DNA of 64,000 bases from an uncultured Lachnospiraceae bacterium (GTDB lineage Bacteria; Bacillota; Clostridia; Lachnospirales; Lachnospiraceae), in NCBI GenBank assembly GCA_947567595.1, contig CANOMQ010000016.1, positions 1 to 64,000 of the forward strand, in the 5' to 3' direction. Position 1 is the stretch's first letter. Every line of letters begins with the position of its first letter. The position numbers and the translations under genes are program-made. Under the pieces are notes generated by a model. That model was given only the letters and a program-made list of their open reading frames with translations, searched no databases and was not told the DNA's origin. This document shows, one piece after another, positions 1 to 9,236 of this stretch.

Positions 1-1
1 C

Positions 2-412
2 AATTATGACATGGCGTTGTACAGACCGATTACGACAGAGGCGTATCAAGCCATTTTGGAGCAGACAGCTCCGTATTTTGCTGCAGAACAACAGTTTGGG
101 ATATTGTATGAAAAATGGGCTTTAGAAGAGGACGCTGGTAGAAAGGCGCAATACAAACAGGCATTAGAGAAGATGGCGCAGGATACGAGCCTGCCGCTTT
201 ATCAGATTTATACCAATAATTGCGACCACGCAGTCAGGACGCTTATTTCCCCGGTTGATTTGGATATGCAGGAATATTCGCGCCATACGCGGCGTATGAC
301 GCCAAACGGCAATCTGAAAGCTTTTGGTGCAAAGGCAAAAAACTGGGGGGTTATGGAATTGGGAGGGCAGACTGTTTATGAGAAGGTATTGATGTTTTTC
401 ATGATTTTTTGA
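2..412 (+). CDS. C-terminal part of an unrecognised protein (5' end outside window)
   Basis: The reading frame is open to the left edge (codons for N-Y-D precede the first Met at 11), so this is probably the end of a longer protein, not a 133-aa gene. The visible part is soluble, with charged helices and an N-N-C-D-H segment (about residue 77 from the Met) that loosely recalls the N-C-x-H motif of permuted papain-like domains; that resemblance is weak. It ends in TGA 9 bases before the next ATG, so the two genes are probably cotranscribed. Function unknown. Confidence 0.55.
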   Translation, partial: NYDMALYRPITTEAYQAILEQTAPYFAAEQQFGILYEKWALEEDAGRKAQYKQALEKMAQDTSLPLYQIYTNNCDHAVRTLISPVDLDMQEYSRHTRRMTPNGNLKAFGAKAKNWGVMELGGQTVYEKVLMFFMIF

Positions 413-421
413 GGAAGGGAT

Positions 422-1984
422 ATGAGAAGGGGACGAAAAGAAAACCTGACTGTATTATTGATAGGTATGTTATGCGTTATTGGCAAGGCGGGGTGCAGCA
501 GGGAGGAAACGCAGCCGCAGGTAAAGTTTATGGAGCCTGCATTACAGGAAGAGAGCCAATCGCAGGAAAAAGAACAATCGTCAGAAACGGATACAGTGGA
601 AGAAGAAATTTCCTATCTCAAGAAAATTCCGGTTGATTTTCCGTTTGATGAGTGGGATGCGTGTGAGTCGTATTCGCTGACACTGGCTTTGCGAAACGAG
701 CCTGCCGGGATGTATGAGCTAAGGCTTTCTGATGGGGCTGGTGTGGTTTTACAGCAGATTTCCTGCGGCAGTCTTACGGAACCGTTGGAGTTTCGCTTTG
801 ATGGCTTGTCCAGCGCTGCGCGGGGGGCAGATTTGGAGATTTTTTCAGCGGACAGCGACAAGGGGCTGTTGTACGCATGGGAAGGCGAGCGTTTTTTGGA
901 GGAACCGATTACCATACCGCATTATTCCAAGTTGGTAGGCAGTGCAATGCTTGTTGTGGAGGAGGACGATACGCTTGAGGAAAAAACGCTGTATCAGTTA
1001 AATGAAGGGCAAAGATGTGTGGAGCAGGCGCGAAGTTGGCGGCTAGAAAAGGATACAGGAGCGCTTGCAATCCAAAACGATTTGGATAACCAAGTGGTGT
1101 TTCAGGGGACGGCGCTGTTGAATGATGAGGGCGCTTTGGTCAATGAGACGTATTATCAAATGCTGTTTGAAAATGCGCTCTATTGGTGGTGTGAAGAACC
1201 GGAGGAGACGACGGTTTCGGTATGGTTTGATGAACCGCGGTCGGAAAGTACAATGGAGTCGAACGGAATGGAGGCGTTTGAAAACGTACAAAAAGTGGTG
1301 TTTGGCAATGATGGGCATTCGGCGGAATACGAAAGCAGGGAGGCATTTTTAGCGGACTGCGGATTTTCGGACAGTGAGCCGATGTATGAATATTACGATC
1401 AAAATGGGAATGTGCAGTTGGAATTGTATCGGGACGAAGCCACAGACCAGTTTTGCGGGATTGTCTATGAATATTGTATGAACAGCGAAAAGAAAAAGTG
1501 GGCGACAATGTGCGGGTTTACCTTCAATTCTCTTTGGGAACAGGAATGGACAGGCGGAATTTCGTTTTTGGAAACGAATATTTATGAGGATGATATGGGA
1601 GCGTATGAGGAAGTTATCGAATACACACCGACAGGGTTATTGGAGAATGTCCGTTATCAGGGCGTGACGCTGCGGCAGCAGGAGCTTGGGGAAGTCCCAG
1701 AGGAGCTTTCGACGGTAATGGAGGTCAATTACGTGTATCGGGACGACGGTACGCTGTATTACAGGGAATACTGGCATGACGCAATGGAGTTTGGCACGTC
1801 GCTTTCTTATCTGCACAGCTTTTTTGACGACAGTGCAAGGGTTGTGTATGAGAGGGGATATATTACGCACGGTGCGTTGGAATACTATTATATCTATGAG
1901 GGTGAGGGCAAAAATCCGGCGTATTGTTTGGAGATTGACCATAATCTAGGGTATGCCATTCCAAATATCGTGCGGTATCAGTAG
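422..1984 (+). CDS. putative lipoprotein of unknown function
   Basis: 520 aa. The N-terminus has a short basic stretch, a hydrophobic core (LTVLLIGMLCVIG) and then a Cys followed by acidic, Gln/Glu-rich residues, the layout of a lipoprotein signal. However, -3 is Lys (G-K-A-G-C), so the lipobox is poor and lipidation is only inferred. After the linker comes a beta-rich, acidic, aromatic-rich region with segments such as YEYYDQNGN and YVYRDDGTLYYREYW that look like irregular YD-type repeats; no catalytic motif was seen. A purine-rich GAGGAAGGG lies just before the ATG. Likely an extracytoplasmic surface protein; family not recognised. Confidence 0.6.
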   Translation: MRRGRKENLTVLLIGMLCVIGKAGCSREETQPQVKFMEPALQEESQSQEKEQSSETDTVEEEISYLKKIPVDFPFDEWDACESYSLTLALRNEPAGMYELRLSDGAGVVLQQISCGSLTEPLEFRFDGLSSAARGADLEIFSADSDKGLLYAWEGERFLEEPITIPHYSKLVGSAMLVVEEDDTLEEKTLYQLNEGQRCVEQARSWRLEKDTGALAIQNDLDNQVVFQGTALLNDEGALVNETYYQMLFENALYWWCEEPEETTVSVWFDEPRSESTMESNGMEAFENVQKVVFGNDGHSAEYESREAFLADCGFSDSEPMYEYYDQNGNVQLELYRDEATDQFCGIVYEYCMNSEKKKWATMCGFTFNSLWEQEWTGGISFLETNIYEDDMGAYEEVIEYTPTGLLENVRYQGVTLRQQELGEVPEELSTVMEVNYVYRDDGTLYYREYWHDAMEFGTSLSYLHSFFDDSARVVYERGYITHGALEYYYIYEGEGKNPAYCLEIDHNLGYAIPNIVRYQ

Positions 1985-2055
1985 GAGCTTGTTTGCAGGG
2001 TGAGGTTACCTGACACTGTGGGCAGGATTACATAAATGAACAAAATATAGAAAGG

Positions 2056-3489
2056 ATGGGAATTTTCCCAAAAAGAAAAGAGATGAGGAAAGAAAAAAAC
2101 AGAAATTCATTTTCCGGTTCCATCGGCTTTGTGCTGACGGCGGCTGGAAGTGCGGTTGGATTAGGGAACATTTGGCGTTTTCCGTATTTGGCGGCTAAGG
2201 ACGGTGGCGGACTATTTTTGGTGATTTATCTGATTTTAGCGGTTACGTTTGGCTTTACGCTGCTGACGACGGAGATTGCGATTGGCAGAAAGACGAAGCA
2301 AAGCCCGCTTACGGCGTATGGAAAGCTAAGACCAAAATGGGGCTTTCTTGGCGTTTTGGCGTGCCTTGTGCCGGTTATCATCATGCCGTATTACTGTGTG
2401 ATCGGCGGCTGGGTGGTGAAGTATTTCCTTGCGTATTTGACAGGCGGCGGGGTGGATACGGCGCAGGACAGCTATTTCACCGGATTTATCACGGGAGAGT
2501 GGCAGCCGATGGTGCTGATGGCGGTATTTTTGTTTTTGGTGGCGTTTGTCATTTTTCAGGGTGTCAATACGGGAATCGAGATGTTTTCCAAGGTGCTGAT
2601 GCCGCTTTTGCTGCTGCTTGTTGTCGGGATTGCCATCTTTTCGCTGACCATTCATGCGACAGACGCTTCTGGCGTGACGCGGACAGGCATGGAGGGCTTG
2701 AAAATTTATGTGATTCCGAATTTTGAGGGCATGACGGTACAGGGATTTTTCACGGTGCTGCTTGACGCGATGGGACAGTTGTTCTTTAGCCTGAGTGTTG
2801 CGATGGGCATTATGGTTGCGTACGGCTCATATGTCAAGGACGATGAAAATTTGGTGAAGTCGATTAATCAGATTGAGATTTTTGATACGGCGGTTGCGTT
2901 TTTGGCGGGCGTTATGATTATTCCGGCGGTGTTTACGTTTATGGGCAGGGAAGGCATGGCGGCGTCAGGACCAAGCCTGATGTTTGTTTCCTTGCCAAAG
3001 GTTTTTGAGGCGATGGGCAGGATTGGAAACTTGGTAGGCTGTCTGTTTTTTGCGATGGTGCTGTTTGCGGCATTGACGAGCGCCGTGTCGATTATGGAGG
3101 CGGTGGTGTCAAGCTTTATGGACAAGTTCCATATGTCAAGAAGGCGTGCGACCGTGCTTGAGACGGTGATTGCGCTTGTGGGCGGGATTGTTGTTTGCCT
3201 TGGGTATAATAAGTGGTACTTTGAGGTGAAGCTGCCAAACGGGGCGGTGGCGCAGATTTTGGATATTATGGACTATATCAGCAACAACCTGTTGATGCCG
3301 CTTGTGGCAATCGGGACGTGTCTGTTGATTGGCTGGGTGTTGAAGCCTTCGACGGTGATTGATGAGGTGGAAAAGTCCGGCTGTAAGTTTGGCAGGCGTA
3401 AGCTGTATCTTGTGATGATTCGCTATATTGCGCCAGTGCTGTTAGTGATTTTGCTGTTGAAATCCTTGGGAATTTTGACAATTATTTAA
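2056..3489 (+). CDS. sodium-dependent symporter, neurotransmitter:sodium symporter (SLC6/NSS) family
   Basis: 477-residue polytopic membrane protein. The N-terminal signature GSAVGLGNIWRFPYLAAKDGG is the TM1 motif of the NSS family (LeuT, MhsT, TnaT), whose members co-import amino acids with Na+. About 11-12 hydrophobic segments follow, including the TM6-like GQLFFSLSVAMGIMVAYGS. Length fits bacterial members (430-510). Start is uncertain: ATG 2056 has AGAAAGG directly against it, and ATG 2083 (MRKEKN...) gives an N-terminus closer to relatives. Substrate cannot be told from sequence; an amino acid is the family norm. No partner gene adjacent. Confidence 0.9.
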   Translation: MGIFPKRKEMRKEKNRNSFSGSIGFVLTAAGSAVGLGNIWRFPYLAAKDGGGLFLVIYLILAVTFGFTLLTTEIAIGRKTKQSPLTAYGKLRPKWGFLGVLACLVPVIIMPYYCVIGGWVVKYFLAYLTGGGVDTAQDSYFTGFITGEWQPMVLMAVFLFLVAFVIFQGVNTGIEMFSKVLMPLLLLLVVGIAIFSLTIHATDASGVTRTGMEGLKIYVIPNFEGMTVQGFFTVLLDAMGQLFFSLSVAMGIMVAYGSYVKDDENLVKSINQIEIFDTAVAFLAGVMIIPAVFTFMGREGMAASGPSLMFVSLPKVFEAMGRIGNLVGCLFFAMVLFAALTSAVSIMEAVVSSFMDKFHMSRRRATVLETVIALVGGIVVCLGYNKWYFEVKLPNGAVAQILDIMDYISNNLLMPLVAIGTCLLIGWVLKPSTVIDEVEKSGCKFGRRKLYLVMIRYIAPVLLVILLLKSLGILTII

Positions 3490-3546
3490 TAATTATATGG
3501 CAATAAAATTAGGAAGCTTTTAGGCGGACGGAAAGGAGGCTTTTTT

Positions 3547-4854
3547 ATGAGAATGTACGACCTGATTATGAAAAAACGAAATGGCGGGGCGCTTTCGGAA
3601 GAGGAAATTGCCTTTATGGTGAAAGGATATACAAACGGTGAAATTCCCGATTATCAGATGTCAGCGATGATGATGGCGATTTATTTTCAGGGAATGGACG
3701 AGGCGGAAACGCTTGCCCTTACGATGGAAATGGCAAAGAGCGGCGATTTGCTTGATCTTAGTGAAATCAAGGGAATTAAGGTGGACAAGCATTCGACGGG
3801 CGGCGTGGGCGATAAGACTTCGCTTGTGCTGACGCCGATGGTTGCGGCGCTTGGCGTGCCTGTTGCGAAAATGAGCGGCAGAGGACTTGGGCATACGGGC
3901 GGTACGATTGATAAGCTGGAGAGCTTTGCGGGCTTTTCCACAGCAATTTCGGAGGAGCAGTTTAAGGAGAATGTGAACCGGATTGGCATTGCGATTATGG
4001 GGCAGACGGCAGACCTTGCGCCTGCGGACAAAAAGCTTTACGCACTGCGGGACGTTACGGCGACGGTTGATAATCTGTCGCTGATTGCCTCGTCGATTAT
4101 GAGCAAGAAGCTTGCGGCGGGGGCGGACGCGATTGTGCTGGACGTAAAGACGGGAAGCGGCGCGTTCATGAAGACGCAGGAGGAGGCACAGGGGCTTGCG
4201 AATGCGATGGTGAAGATTGGAACGGGTGCGGGAAAAAATACGGTCGCGGTCATTTCGGATATGGACCAGCCGCTTGGCTTTGCGGTCGGGAATGCGCTTG
4301 AGGTGAAGGAAGCGATTGCGACGCTAAAGGGGGAAGGCCCGAAGGATTTGGAAGGGCTTTGTATGATGCTTGGCTCCTATATGGTCGTTGCGGCAGGAAA
4401 GGCAAACGACATTCTTACGGCGAGTGCGATGCTGAAGCAGTGCATAGAGGACGGAAGCGCTCTGAACAAGTTTGCGGAGTTTATCGAGGCGCAGGGCGGC
4501 GACAAGGAGCTTGTGTATCAGCCGGACAGACTTCCGAAAGCGTCCATCATTGAGGAAATCGAATCGCCCGCAGAGGGATATGTGCAGAGCATTGTCTGTG
4601 ATGAAATCGGTGTCTGCTCCTTGGTTTTGGGAGGCGGACGCGAGACAAAGGAGAGCGTGATTGACCTTTCGGTCGGGCTGGTGCTGCATAAAAAGGTCGG
4701 GGATTATGTGAAACAAGGCGACTCCCTTGCCACAATCCATGCAAATGACAGGGAAAAATTAAATGCGGCGAAGGAGCGGTTTTTGAATGCTTACACCATC
4801 AATGACACTCCTGTCACAAAAAAGCTGTTAATCAGGGGAATAGTAACACCTTAG
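3547..4854 (+). CDS. pdp: pyrimidine-nucleoside phosphorylase
   Basis: 435 aa, the usual length for Pdp/DeoA. It splits uridine, deoxyuridine or thymidine with phosphate into base plus (deoxy)ribose-1-phosphate in nucleoside salvage. Visible signatures are the phosphate-binding loop KHSTGGVGDKTS (about residues 80-92) and SGRGLGHTGGTIDKLES (about 109-125), both hallmarks of this family, followed by the central alpha/beta domain and the C-terminal lipoyl-like domain. The start has an ideal site (AAAGGAGG, 7 bases before ATG). A strong hairpin terminator follows at once, so it is the last gene of its unit. Pdp rather than strict thymidine phosphorylase is preferred because of the Gram-positive context. 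Confidence 0.95.
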   Translation: MRMYDLIMKKRNGGALSEEEIAFMVKGYTNGEIPDYQMSAMMMAIYFQGMDEAETLALTMEMAKSGDLLDLSEIKGIKVDKHSTGGVGDKTSLVLTPMVAALGVPVAKMSGRGLGHTGGTIDKLESFAGFSTAISEEQFKENVNRIGIAIMGQTADLAPADKKLYALRDVTATVDNLSLIASSIMSKKLAAGADAIVLDVKTGSGAFMKTQEEAQGLANAMVKIGTGAGKNTVAVISDMDQPLGFAVGNALEVKEAIATLKGEGPKDLEGLCMMLGSYMVVAAGKANDILTASAMLKQCIEDGSALNKFAEFIEAQGGDKELVYQPDRLPKASIIEEIESPAEGYVQSIVCDEIGVCSLVLGGGRETKESVIDLSVGLVLHKKVGDYVKQGDSLATIHANDREKLNAAKERFLNAYTINDTPVTKKLLIRGIVTP

Positions 4855-4861
4855 CTTACAT

Positions 4862-4894
4862 AAAATGAAGTATAGAAAACCTATACTTCATTTT
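4862..4894 (+). terminator. rho-independent terminator after pdp
   Basis: Perfect 14-bp inverted repeat (AAAATGAAGTATAG / CTATACTTCATTTT) around a 5-base loop, with A-rich left and T-rich right ends, so it could act in both directions. It sits between pdp and yqfC and separates the salvage gene from the sporulation block. Confidence 0.85.
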
Positions 4895-4907
4895 CATTTG
4901 GAGCGAT

Positions 4908-5210
4908 ATGAATAAACATGACGTATTCAGACAGGATATGATAAGCGCGGGAGAACGCTTTGCAGACGCATTTTCACTGCCGAAGGATATGGTGGTCAAC
5001 GCGACGCTCATTCATATGATTGGGAAGTCCGATGTATTTGTGGAAAATTTTAAGGGGATTATTTCCTACACCTGCCACGAAATTATTGTCAAGGGGCATG
5101 GGATTAAATTCTGTGTGTGCGGCGATTGTCTGCTGATTGAGCATTACTGCAACGACGACATGAAAATATCGGGACAGATTAGCGAAGTGCGGGTAATAAG
5201 AGAGGCATGA
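4908..5210 (+). CDS. yqfC: sporulation protein YqfC
   Basis: 100-aa YabP/YqfC-family protein. The family signature is the beta-rich segment ATLIHMIGKSDVFVENFKGI followed by Y-x-I/C-H-x-I-I-V-K-G and an I-x-G-x-I-x-x-V end. In Bacillus yqfC is a sigma-E controlled mother-cell gene expressed with yqfD; exact function unknown. GGAG lies 6 bases before the ATG. Only one base separates its stop from the yqfD start, so the pair is translationally linked. Its presence supports a spore-forming host. Confidence 0.92.
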   Translation: MNKHDVFRQDMISAGERFADAFSLPKDMVVNATLIHMIGKSDVFVENFKGIISYTCHEIIVKGHGIKFCVCGDCLLIEHYCNDDMKISGQISEVRVIREA

Positions 5211-5211
5211 G

Positions 5212-6450
5212 GTGAGGCGCTTGCAGAACAACTATATCCGTTATATAAAGGGCTGCCTTGTCGTTTCGCTTGGCGGCGATTACTTGGAGCGCTTTTTTAA
5301 TATGTGCAGGCTGCACGGGATTGATTTGTGGAACATCAGACGGGAAAACGAGACCTGTGTGTGCGAGCTGTATGCCGCGGATTTCAGAAGGCTTGTCCCG
5401 TTTTTAAGAAAGACCGGGACACGGGCGCGCGTCGTAAAAAAAAGTGGACTGCCGTTTTATATTCCTTTTCTCAAAAAAAGGATTATTTTTTTTGTGGGGG
5501 TGGCGGCATGTCTTGGTATGCTCAATTTTGTGACGGATTATGTGTGGGCGATTGAGTATGTGGGGAATTTGCAGATTAGTGATGACGAGCTGACGGATTT
5601 TTTGGAGGAGGAGGATATTCATTATGGAATTAAGAAGGCGGGGATTAACTGTGAGGAGAAGGAGAAGCGTCTGCGGGAGCGTTTTGCGAATGTGACGTGG
5701 ACGTCCATTTATTTTGAGGGGACAAAGCTCTATGTGGAGGTCAAGGAGAATGAGAAGTCGGAGCCGGTGACGGTAAAAAAGAAGGGGACGGATATTGTTG
5801 CGAATGAGGGGGGTGTGATTACGTCGATTATCACAAGAAACGGTGTGCCGATGGTGAAGGCGGGCGACAGTGTGGAGGCGGGCGACGTGCTGGTGTCGGG
5901 GAGCGTGCCTGTTTACGATGAAAACCTGCTGATTGCGGGGTATCAGATTTATGACGCGGATGCGGATATCCAGATTCGCACGCCGGTAGCGTATCAGGAT
6001 TTTATCAAAAAAAGCTACCCTGTTCTCTGCTATACGGGAAATGACACGCGTGTCAGTTTTTTGGAGGTGTTCGGGCGCCATTTTGACGCCATGCCTGTCT
6101 ATGACTTTTTTTTGGAGAAGGAGCATTCCTCGTATGAGGTGGTCACCCAGAAGGAGCAGCTTGTACTGCTGGATAATATTTATCTTCCGGTTTACTATGG
6201 TAAAATCAGCAAAAGGGAGTATTATATCCAGTATATGACGTACACGCCCGAGGAGATGGAAGCCCTGCTTTTGAAGCGGTTTGAAAAATTTATTTTTGCT
6301 TTCCATCAAAAAGGGGTAGAAATTGTTGAAAAAGATGTTAAAATAATAGAGAATAGGGACGGAATGGAAATAAATGGAGATTTGCTTGTGATAAAGTCCA
6401 CGGGGAAGCATGTGGACATCGCGGCGGCTGCAAAAGGTGAGAAGGAGTAG
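5212..6450 (+). CDS. yqfD: sporulation membrane protein YqfD
   Basis: 412 aa with a GTG start, AGAGG 6 bases upstream. Layout matches YqfD: a basic cytoplasmic N-terminal domain (to about residue 80), one membrane segment near residues 85-105 (IIFFVGVAACLGMLNFV), then a long beta-rich outer domain beginning with the WAIEYVGN segment. Family length is about 400. Known as a conserved mother-cell sporulation protein, co-occurring with yqfC and phoH. The order yqfC-yqfD-phoH-x-ybeY is the common Firmicutes arrangement, which supports the call. Confidence 0.93.
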   Translation: MRRLQNNYIRYIKGCLVVSLGGDYLERFFNMCRLHGIDLWNIRRENETCVCELYAADFRRLVPFLRKTGTRARVVKKSGLPFYIPFLKKRIIFFVGVAACLGMLNFVTDYVWAIEYVGNLQISDDELTDFLEEEDIHYGIKKAGINCEEKEKRLRERFANVTWTSIYFEGTKLYVEVKENEKSEPVTVKKKGTDIVANEGGVITSIITRNGVPMVKAGDSVEAGDVLVSGSVPVYDENLLIAGYQIYDADADIQIRTPVAYQDFIKKSYPVLCYTGNDTRVSFLEVFGRHFDAMPVYDFFLEKEHSSYEVVTQKEQLVLLDNIYLPVYYGKISKREYYIQYMTYTPEEMEALLLKRFEKFIFAFHQKGVEIVEKDVKIIENRDGMEINGDLLVIKSTGKHVDIAAAAKGEKE

Positions 6451-6454
6451 TACA

Positions 6455-7453
6455 TTGGAGAATTTTCAGTTAGGAATGCAGATTGAAGCGGAGCATATGC
6501 GCAATATCTTTGGCGGAAATGATGTATATATCAGACAGATTGAAAACGATTTAAAGGTGATAATAACAGACAGGAACGGGGAAATCCGCATTTGCGGGGA
6601 GGAGGAAAACGTCAATAAGGCGGCGCGGCTTATTCGGGAGCTGGCGGAGCTTTCCAAGCGGGGGAATACCATTGAAGAGCAGAGCGTGACATATGGCTTG
6701 GAGCTTTCCCATACCGCGCAGGAGGCGGAGCTTTTGGAGATTGACGCGGACTGTATCTGCCATACCATGATGGGAAAGCCGATTAAGCCAAAGACAGTGG
6801 GGCAGAAGCACTACATCGACGCAATCAGGAAAAACATGATTGTGTTTGGCCTTGGCCCTGCGGGAACGGGAAAGACGTATCTTGGCATGGCAATGGCGAT
6901 TACCGCATTTAAAAACCATGAGGTGGAGCGGATTATCTTGACAAGACCTGCGATTGAGGCGGGGGAGAAGCTTGGCTTTTTGCCGGGGGATTTGCAGAGT
7001 AAGGTGGATCCGTACTTAAGACCGCTTTATGACGCATTGTATCAGATTATGGGGGCGGAGAGCTTTCAGAAAAATATGGAAAAGGGGCTGATTGAGGTCG
7101 CGCCCTTGGCGTATATGCGCGGACGCACGCTGGACAATGCGTTTATTATCTTGGATGAGGCGCAGAACACGACGCCTGCGCAGATGAAGATGTTTCTGAC
7201 GCGTATCGGGTTTGGTTCTAAGGCAATCATTACGGGAGACAGCACGCAGAAGGACTTGGCGGTGGGCACGCAGTCGGGACTTGATGTGGCGCAGAAGGTG
7301 CTTCGCAGGATTGACGATATTGCCTTTGTGCAGTTGACGAGCAAGGACGTGGTCAGACACCCGCTTGTGCAGAAGATTGTGAAGGCATATGAGGATTACG
7401 AGAGTAAGCTGGGGAACAGGACAAACAATAAAAAGGGCAGGGGATTTACATGA
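6455..7453 (+). CDS. phoH: PhoH-like ATPase (PhoL/YbeZ type)
   Basis: The best start is TTG at 6455, 7 bases after AGAAGGAG, giving 332 aa; the longer frame from 6410 overlaps yqfD and has no ribosome site. An N-terminal KH-like/PhoH N-domain precedes the P-loop ATPase: Walker A GPAGTGKT (about 134-141), ILTRPAIEAGEKLGFLPGD, Walker B FIILDEAQN (about 230-238), then ITGDSTQKDL. PhoH/YbeZ proteins act with YbeY, encoded two genes downstream, in rRNA maturation and quality control; that link is inferred from family and neighbourhood. The stop overlaps the next start by 4 bases. Confidence 0.94.
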   Translation: MENFQLGMQIEAEHMRNIFGGNDVYIRQIENDLKVIITDRNGEIRICGEEENVNKAARLIRELAELSKRGNTIEEQSVTYGLELSHTAQEAELLEIDADCICHTMMGKPIKPKTVGQKHYIDAIRKNMIVFGLGPAGTGKTYLGMAMAITAFKNHEVERIILTRPAIEAGEKLGFLPGDLQSKVDPYLRPLYDALYQIMGAESFQKNMEKGLIEVAPLAYMRGRTLDNAFIILDEAQNTTPAQMKMFLTRIGFGSKAIITGDSTQKDLAVGTQSGLDVAQKVLRRIDDIAFVQLTSKDVVRHPLVQKIVKAYEDYESKLGNRTNNKKGRGFT

Positions 7454-8685
7454 AAAAGAAGGAAGAAGCCCGTTGGCAGAAGGTGCTTTTGATGATACTG
7501 ATGCTGGTGCTGTCCATACCGATGGTCGGGGCAGCCGCTTATCTGTATGGAAAGTCGTTCCGCGATATTTTCACGCTGCTGTTGATGACAGCCGCTTGCT
7601 TTGGCGTGGTGGTTTTTTCGATGGTGCAGTCAACGATATTCGGGACGCTGCATTATGACAATGGCGGTCATTATGCGCGTTTTGTGTTCTTTTTTCTGAT
7701 TTCGACGGTGGCATCCTGTGTGCTGCCGGCATTGGAGAGTGAGGGGTGGGTGGTTCCAGCGTTCGCGCTTGCGTTGTCGCTGTTTTCCAATGCGGTGACG
7801 GGGATTTTATCCTATGCGGTGCTGCTTGGAATTTGTACGTATTTGGCGTCAGCGGATATTCTTGTGTTTCTCCTTTACTTTTTTATGGGTGTGATTTTTG
7901 CGGTGCTGTTTGACAAGCTTGATGAGGATTACAAGACGGGAGGCCCGATGCTGATTGCGATGATTTTGTATGTGACGGGAATGGCGGCAAAGCTTGTGTT
8001 TGAGAGCCGCGGCATGGTATCGGAGGACAAGCTTGCCATAGCGGTCATCAATATTTTTATCACGTTTGTCATTATGCTTGCGGTTCTGCGCTTTTACTGC
8101 GCTTCCGTGATTGATAAGGAAAAGGGGAAGTACCTGATTATCAACGATCAGGAGTACAAAATGCTTGCAAAATACAAGGAGGCGGACAGGCAGCTCTACT
8201 ATAATGCCATACATACGGCGTATTTTGCGGAGAAAACGGCGAGGTTTCTGCATATGGACGTGGACGTGGCAAAAAACGGCGGCTATTATCACCGGATTAT
8301 TGTCAGCGAATGCAAGGCGCAGGAGAAGTCGCTTGAGGAAATCTGTAAGGAAAACAAATTTCCGCCAAAGGCAGTGCAGCTTTTGCAGGAATATAATTAT
8401 AAGTCCCTCCCGATGAAAATGCGCGAGACGGTGGCGGTGTATATTGCGGACTGTGTCGTGTCGGCGATTATGTATCTGATTGGGAAAAACAAGCCAAATG
8501 AAGAGGACGGGAATGAGCAGGAGAAGGCGCAGACGGACTATGCGAAGGTTGCACTGGGCGTCGTGCGCAGGAAAATCAACAGCGGGATTTTGAACAACAG
8601 CGACATTTCCCTGTCGGATTTGGGCGGACTGGAAAAAATATATACGGGAGAAAAATTATACTATGACTTTTTGCGTAGAGAATGA
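7450..8685 (+). CDS. PgpH/YqfF-position membrane protein with degenerate HD domain
   Basis: 411 aa in the slot where Firmicutes carry 7TM-HD c-di-AMP phosphodiesterase PgpH (YqfF), between phoH and ybeY. It has one N-terminal membrane segment, then a bundle of about six more (residues about 35-215) and a cytoplasmic C-terminus that aligns by eye with the PgpH HD domain: NAIHTAYFAEKTA (His255), GGYYHR (His281-Arg282), IADCVVSAIM. The defining YYHDIGK has become YYHRIIV, and the REHHG pair has become QEYNY, so most metal ligands are gone. The extracellular 7TMR-HDED domain (about 250 residues) is absent. It is likely not a phosphodiesterase; a regulatory c-di-AMP-binding or scaffold role is speculation. 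Confidence 0.75.
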   Translation: MKKKEEARWQKVLLMILMLVLSIPMVGAAAYLYGKSFRDIFTLLLMTAACFGVVVFSMVQSTIFGTLHYDNGGHYARFVFFFLISTVASCVLPALESEGWVVPAFALALSLFSNAVTGILSYAVLLGICTYLASADILVFLLYFFMGVIFAVLFDKLDEDYKTGGPMLIAMILYVTGMAAKLVFESRGMVSEDKLAIAVINIFITFVIMLAVLRFYCASVIDKEKGKYLIINDQEYKMLAKYKEADRQLYYNAIHTAYFAEKTARFLHMDVDVAKNGGYYHRIIVSECKAQEKSLEEICKENKFPPKAVQLLQEYNYKSLPMKMRETVAVYIADCVVSAIMYLIGKNKPNEEDGNEQEKAQTDYAKVALGVVRRKINSGILNNSDISLSDLGGLEKIYTGEKLYYDFLRRE

Positions 8686-9166
8686 TACAGAACAAATATT
8701 CGATTTTGATGTGGAAAAAATTGCTGTCAGGGTGATTGGGGAGGCGCTCTCCTTTGAGCAGTGCCCTTATGAAGCCGAGGTCAATGTGCTTCTTACGGAC
8801 AGTGAAAAAATCCATGCAATGAACAAGGAATTCCGGGGCATTGACAGCCCTACGGACGTGCTTTCCTTTCCCAACGTGGATTATGAAGCGCCGTCTGACT
8901 TTTCAGGGCTTGAGGCGGATTCGGAGGATTATTTTAATCCCGAGAGCGGGGAGCTTTGTCTTGGGGATATTGTGGTGAATGTGGATAAGGTCTATGAGCA
9001 GGCTTTGGAGTACGGGCATTCCCCTATGAGAGAATATGCATTTTTGATTGCGCACAGTATGCTCCACCTGCTTGGGTATGACCATATGGAGCGCGGCGAG
9101 GCTGCGGTGATGGAGGCTAAGCAGGAGGAAATTTTAAAGAGACTTGGCATTACGCGGGAGGCGTGA
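8663..9166 (+). CDS. ybeY: endoribonuclease YbeY (rRNA maturation factor)
   Basis: 167 aa UPF0054/YbeY metallo-endoribonuclease acting in 16S rRNA 3'-end maturation and ribosome quality control. The zinc-binding signature HSMLHLLGYDH (His-x3-His-x5-His, about residues 131-141) is intact, as is DSPTDVLSFP before it. It starts inside the end of the preceding gene (23-base overlap), with GGGAG about 13 bases upstream, so translation is probably coupled. Its association with phoH two genes upstream is typical. Confidence 0.95.
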   Translation: MTFCVENDTEQIFDFDVEKIAVRVIGEALSFEQCPYEAEVNVLLTDSEKIHAMNKEFRGIDSPTDVLSFPNVDYEAPSDFSGLEADSEDYFNPESGELCLGDIVVNVDKVYEQALEYGHSPMREYAFLIAHSMLHLLGYDHMERGEAAVMEAKQEEILKRLGITREA

Positions 9167-9236
9167 GTAAAAACGTTTCCGCGTATCGGTTTGTGTGACC
9201 GCAAACGGACAGGGAATTGCTAAATGGGGGTTATAC

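Noticed and set aside
5404-6411. 335-codon minus-strand frame
   Set aside because: Antisense to yqfD; His/Arg-rich shadow with no ribosome site.
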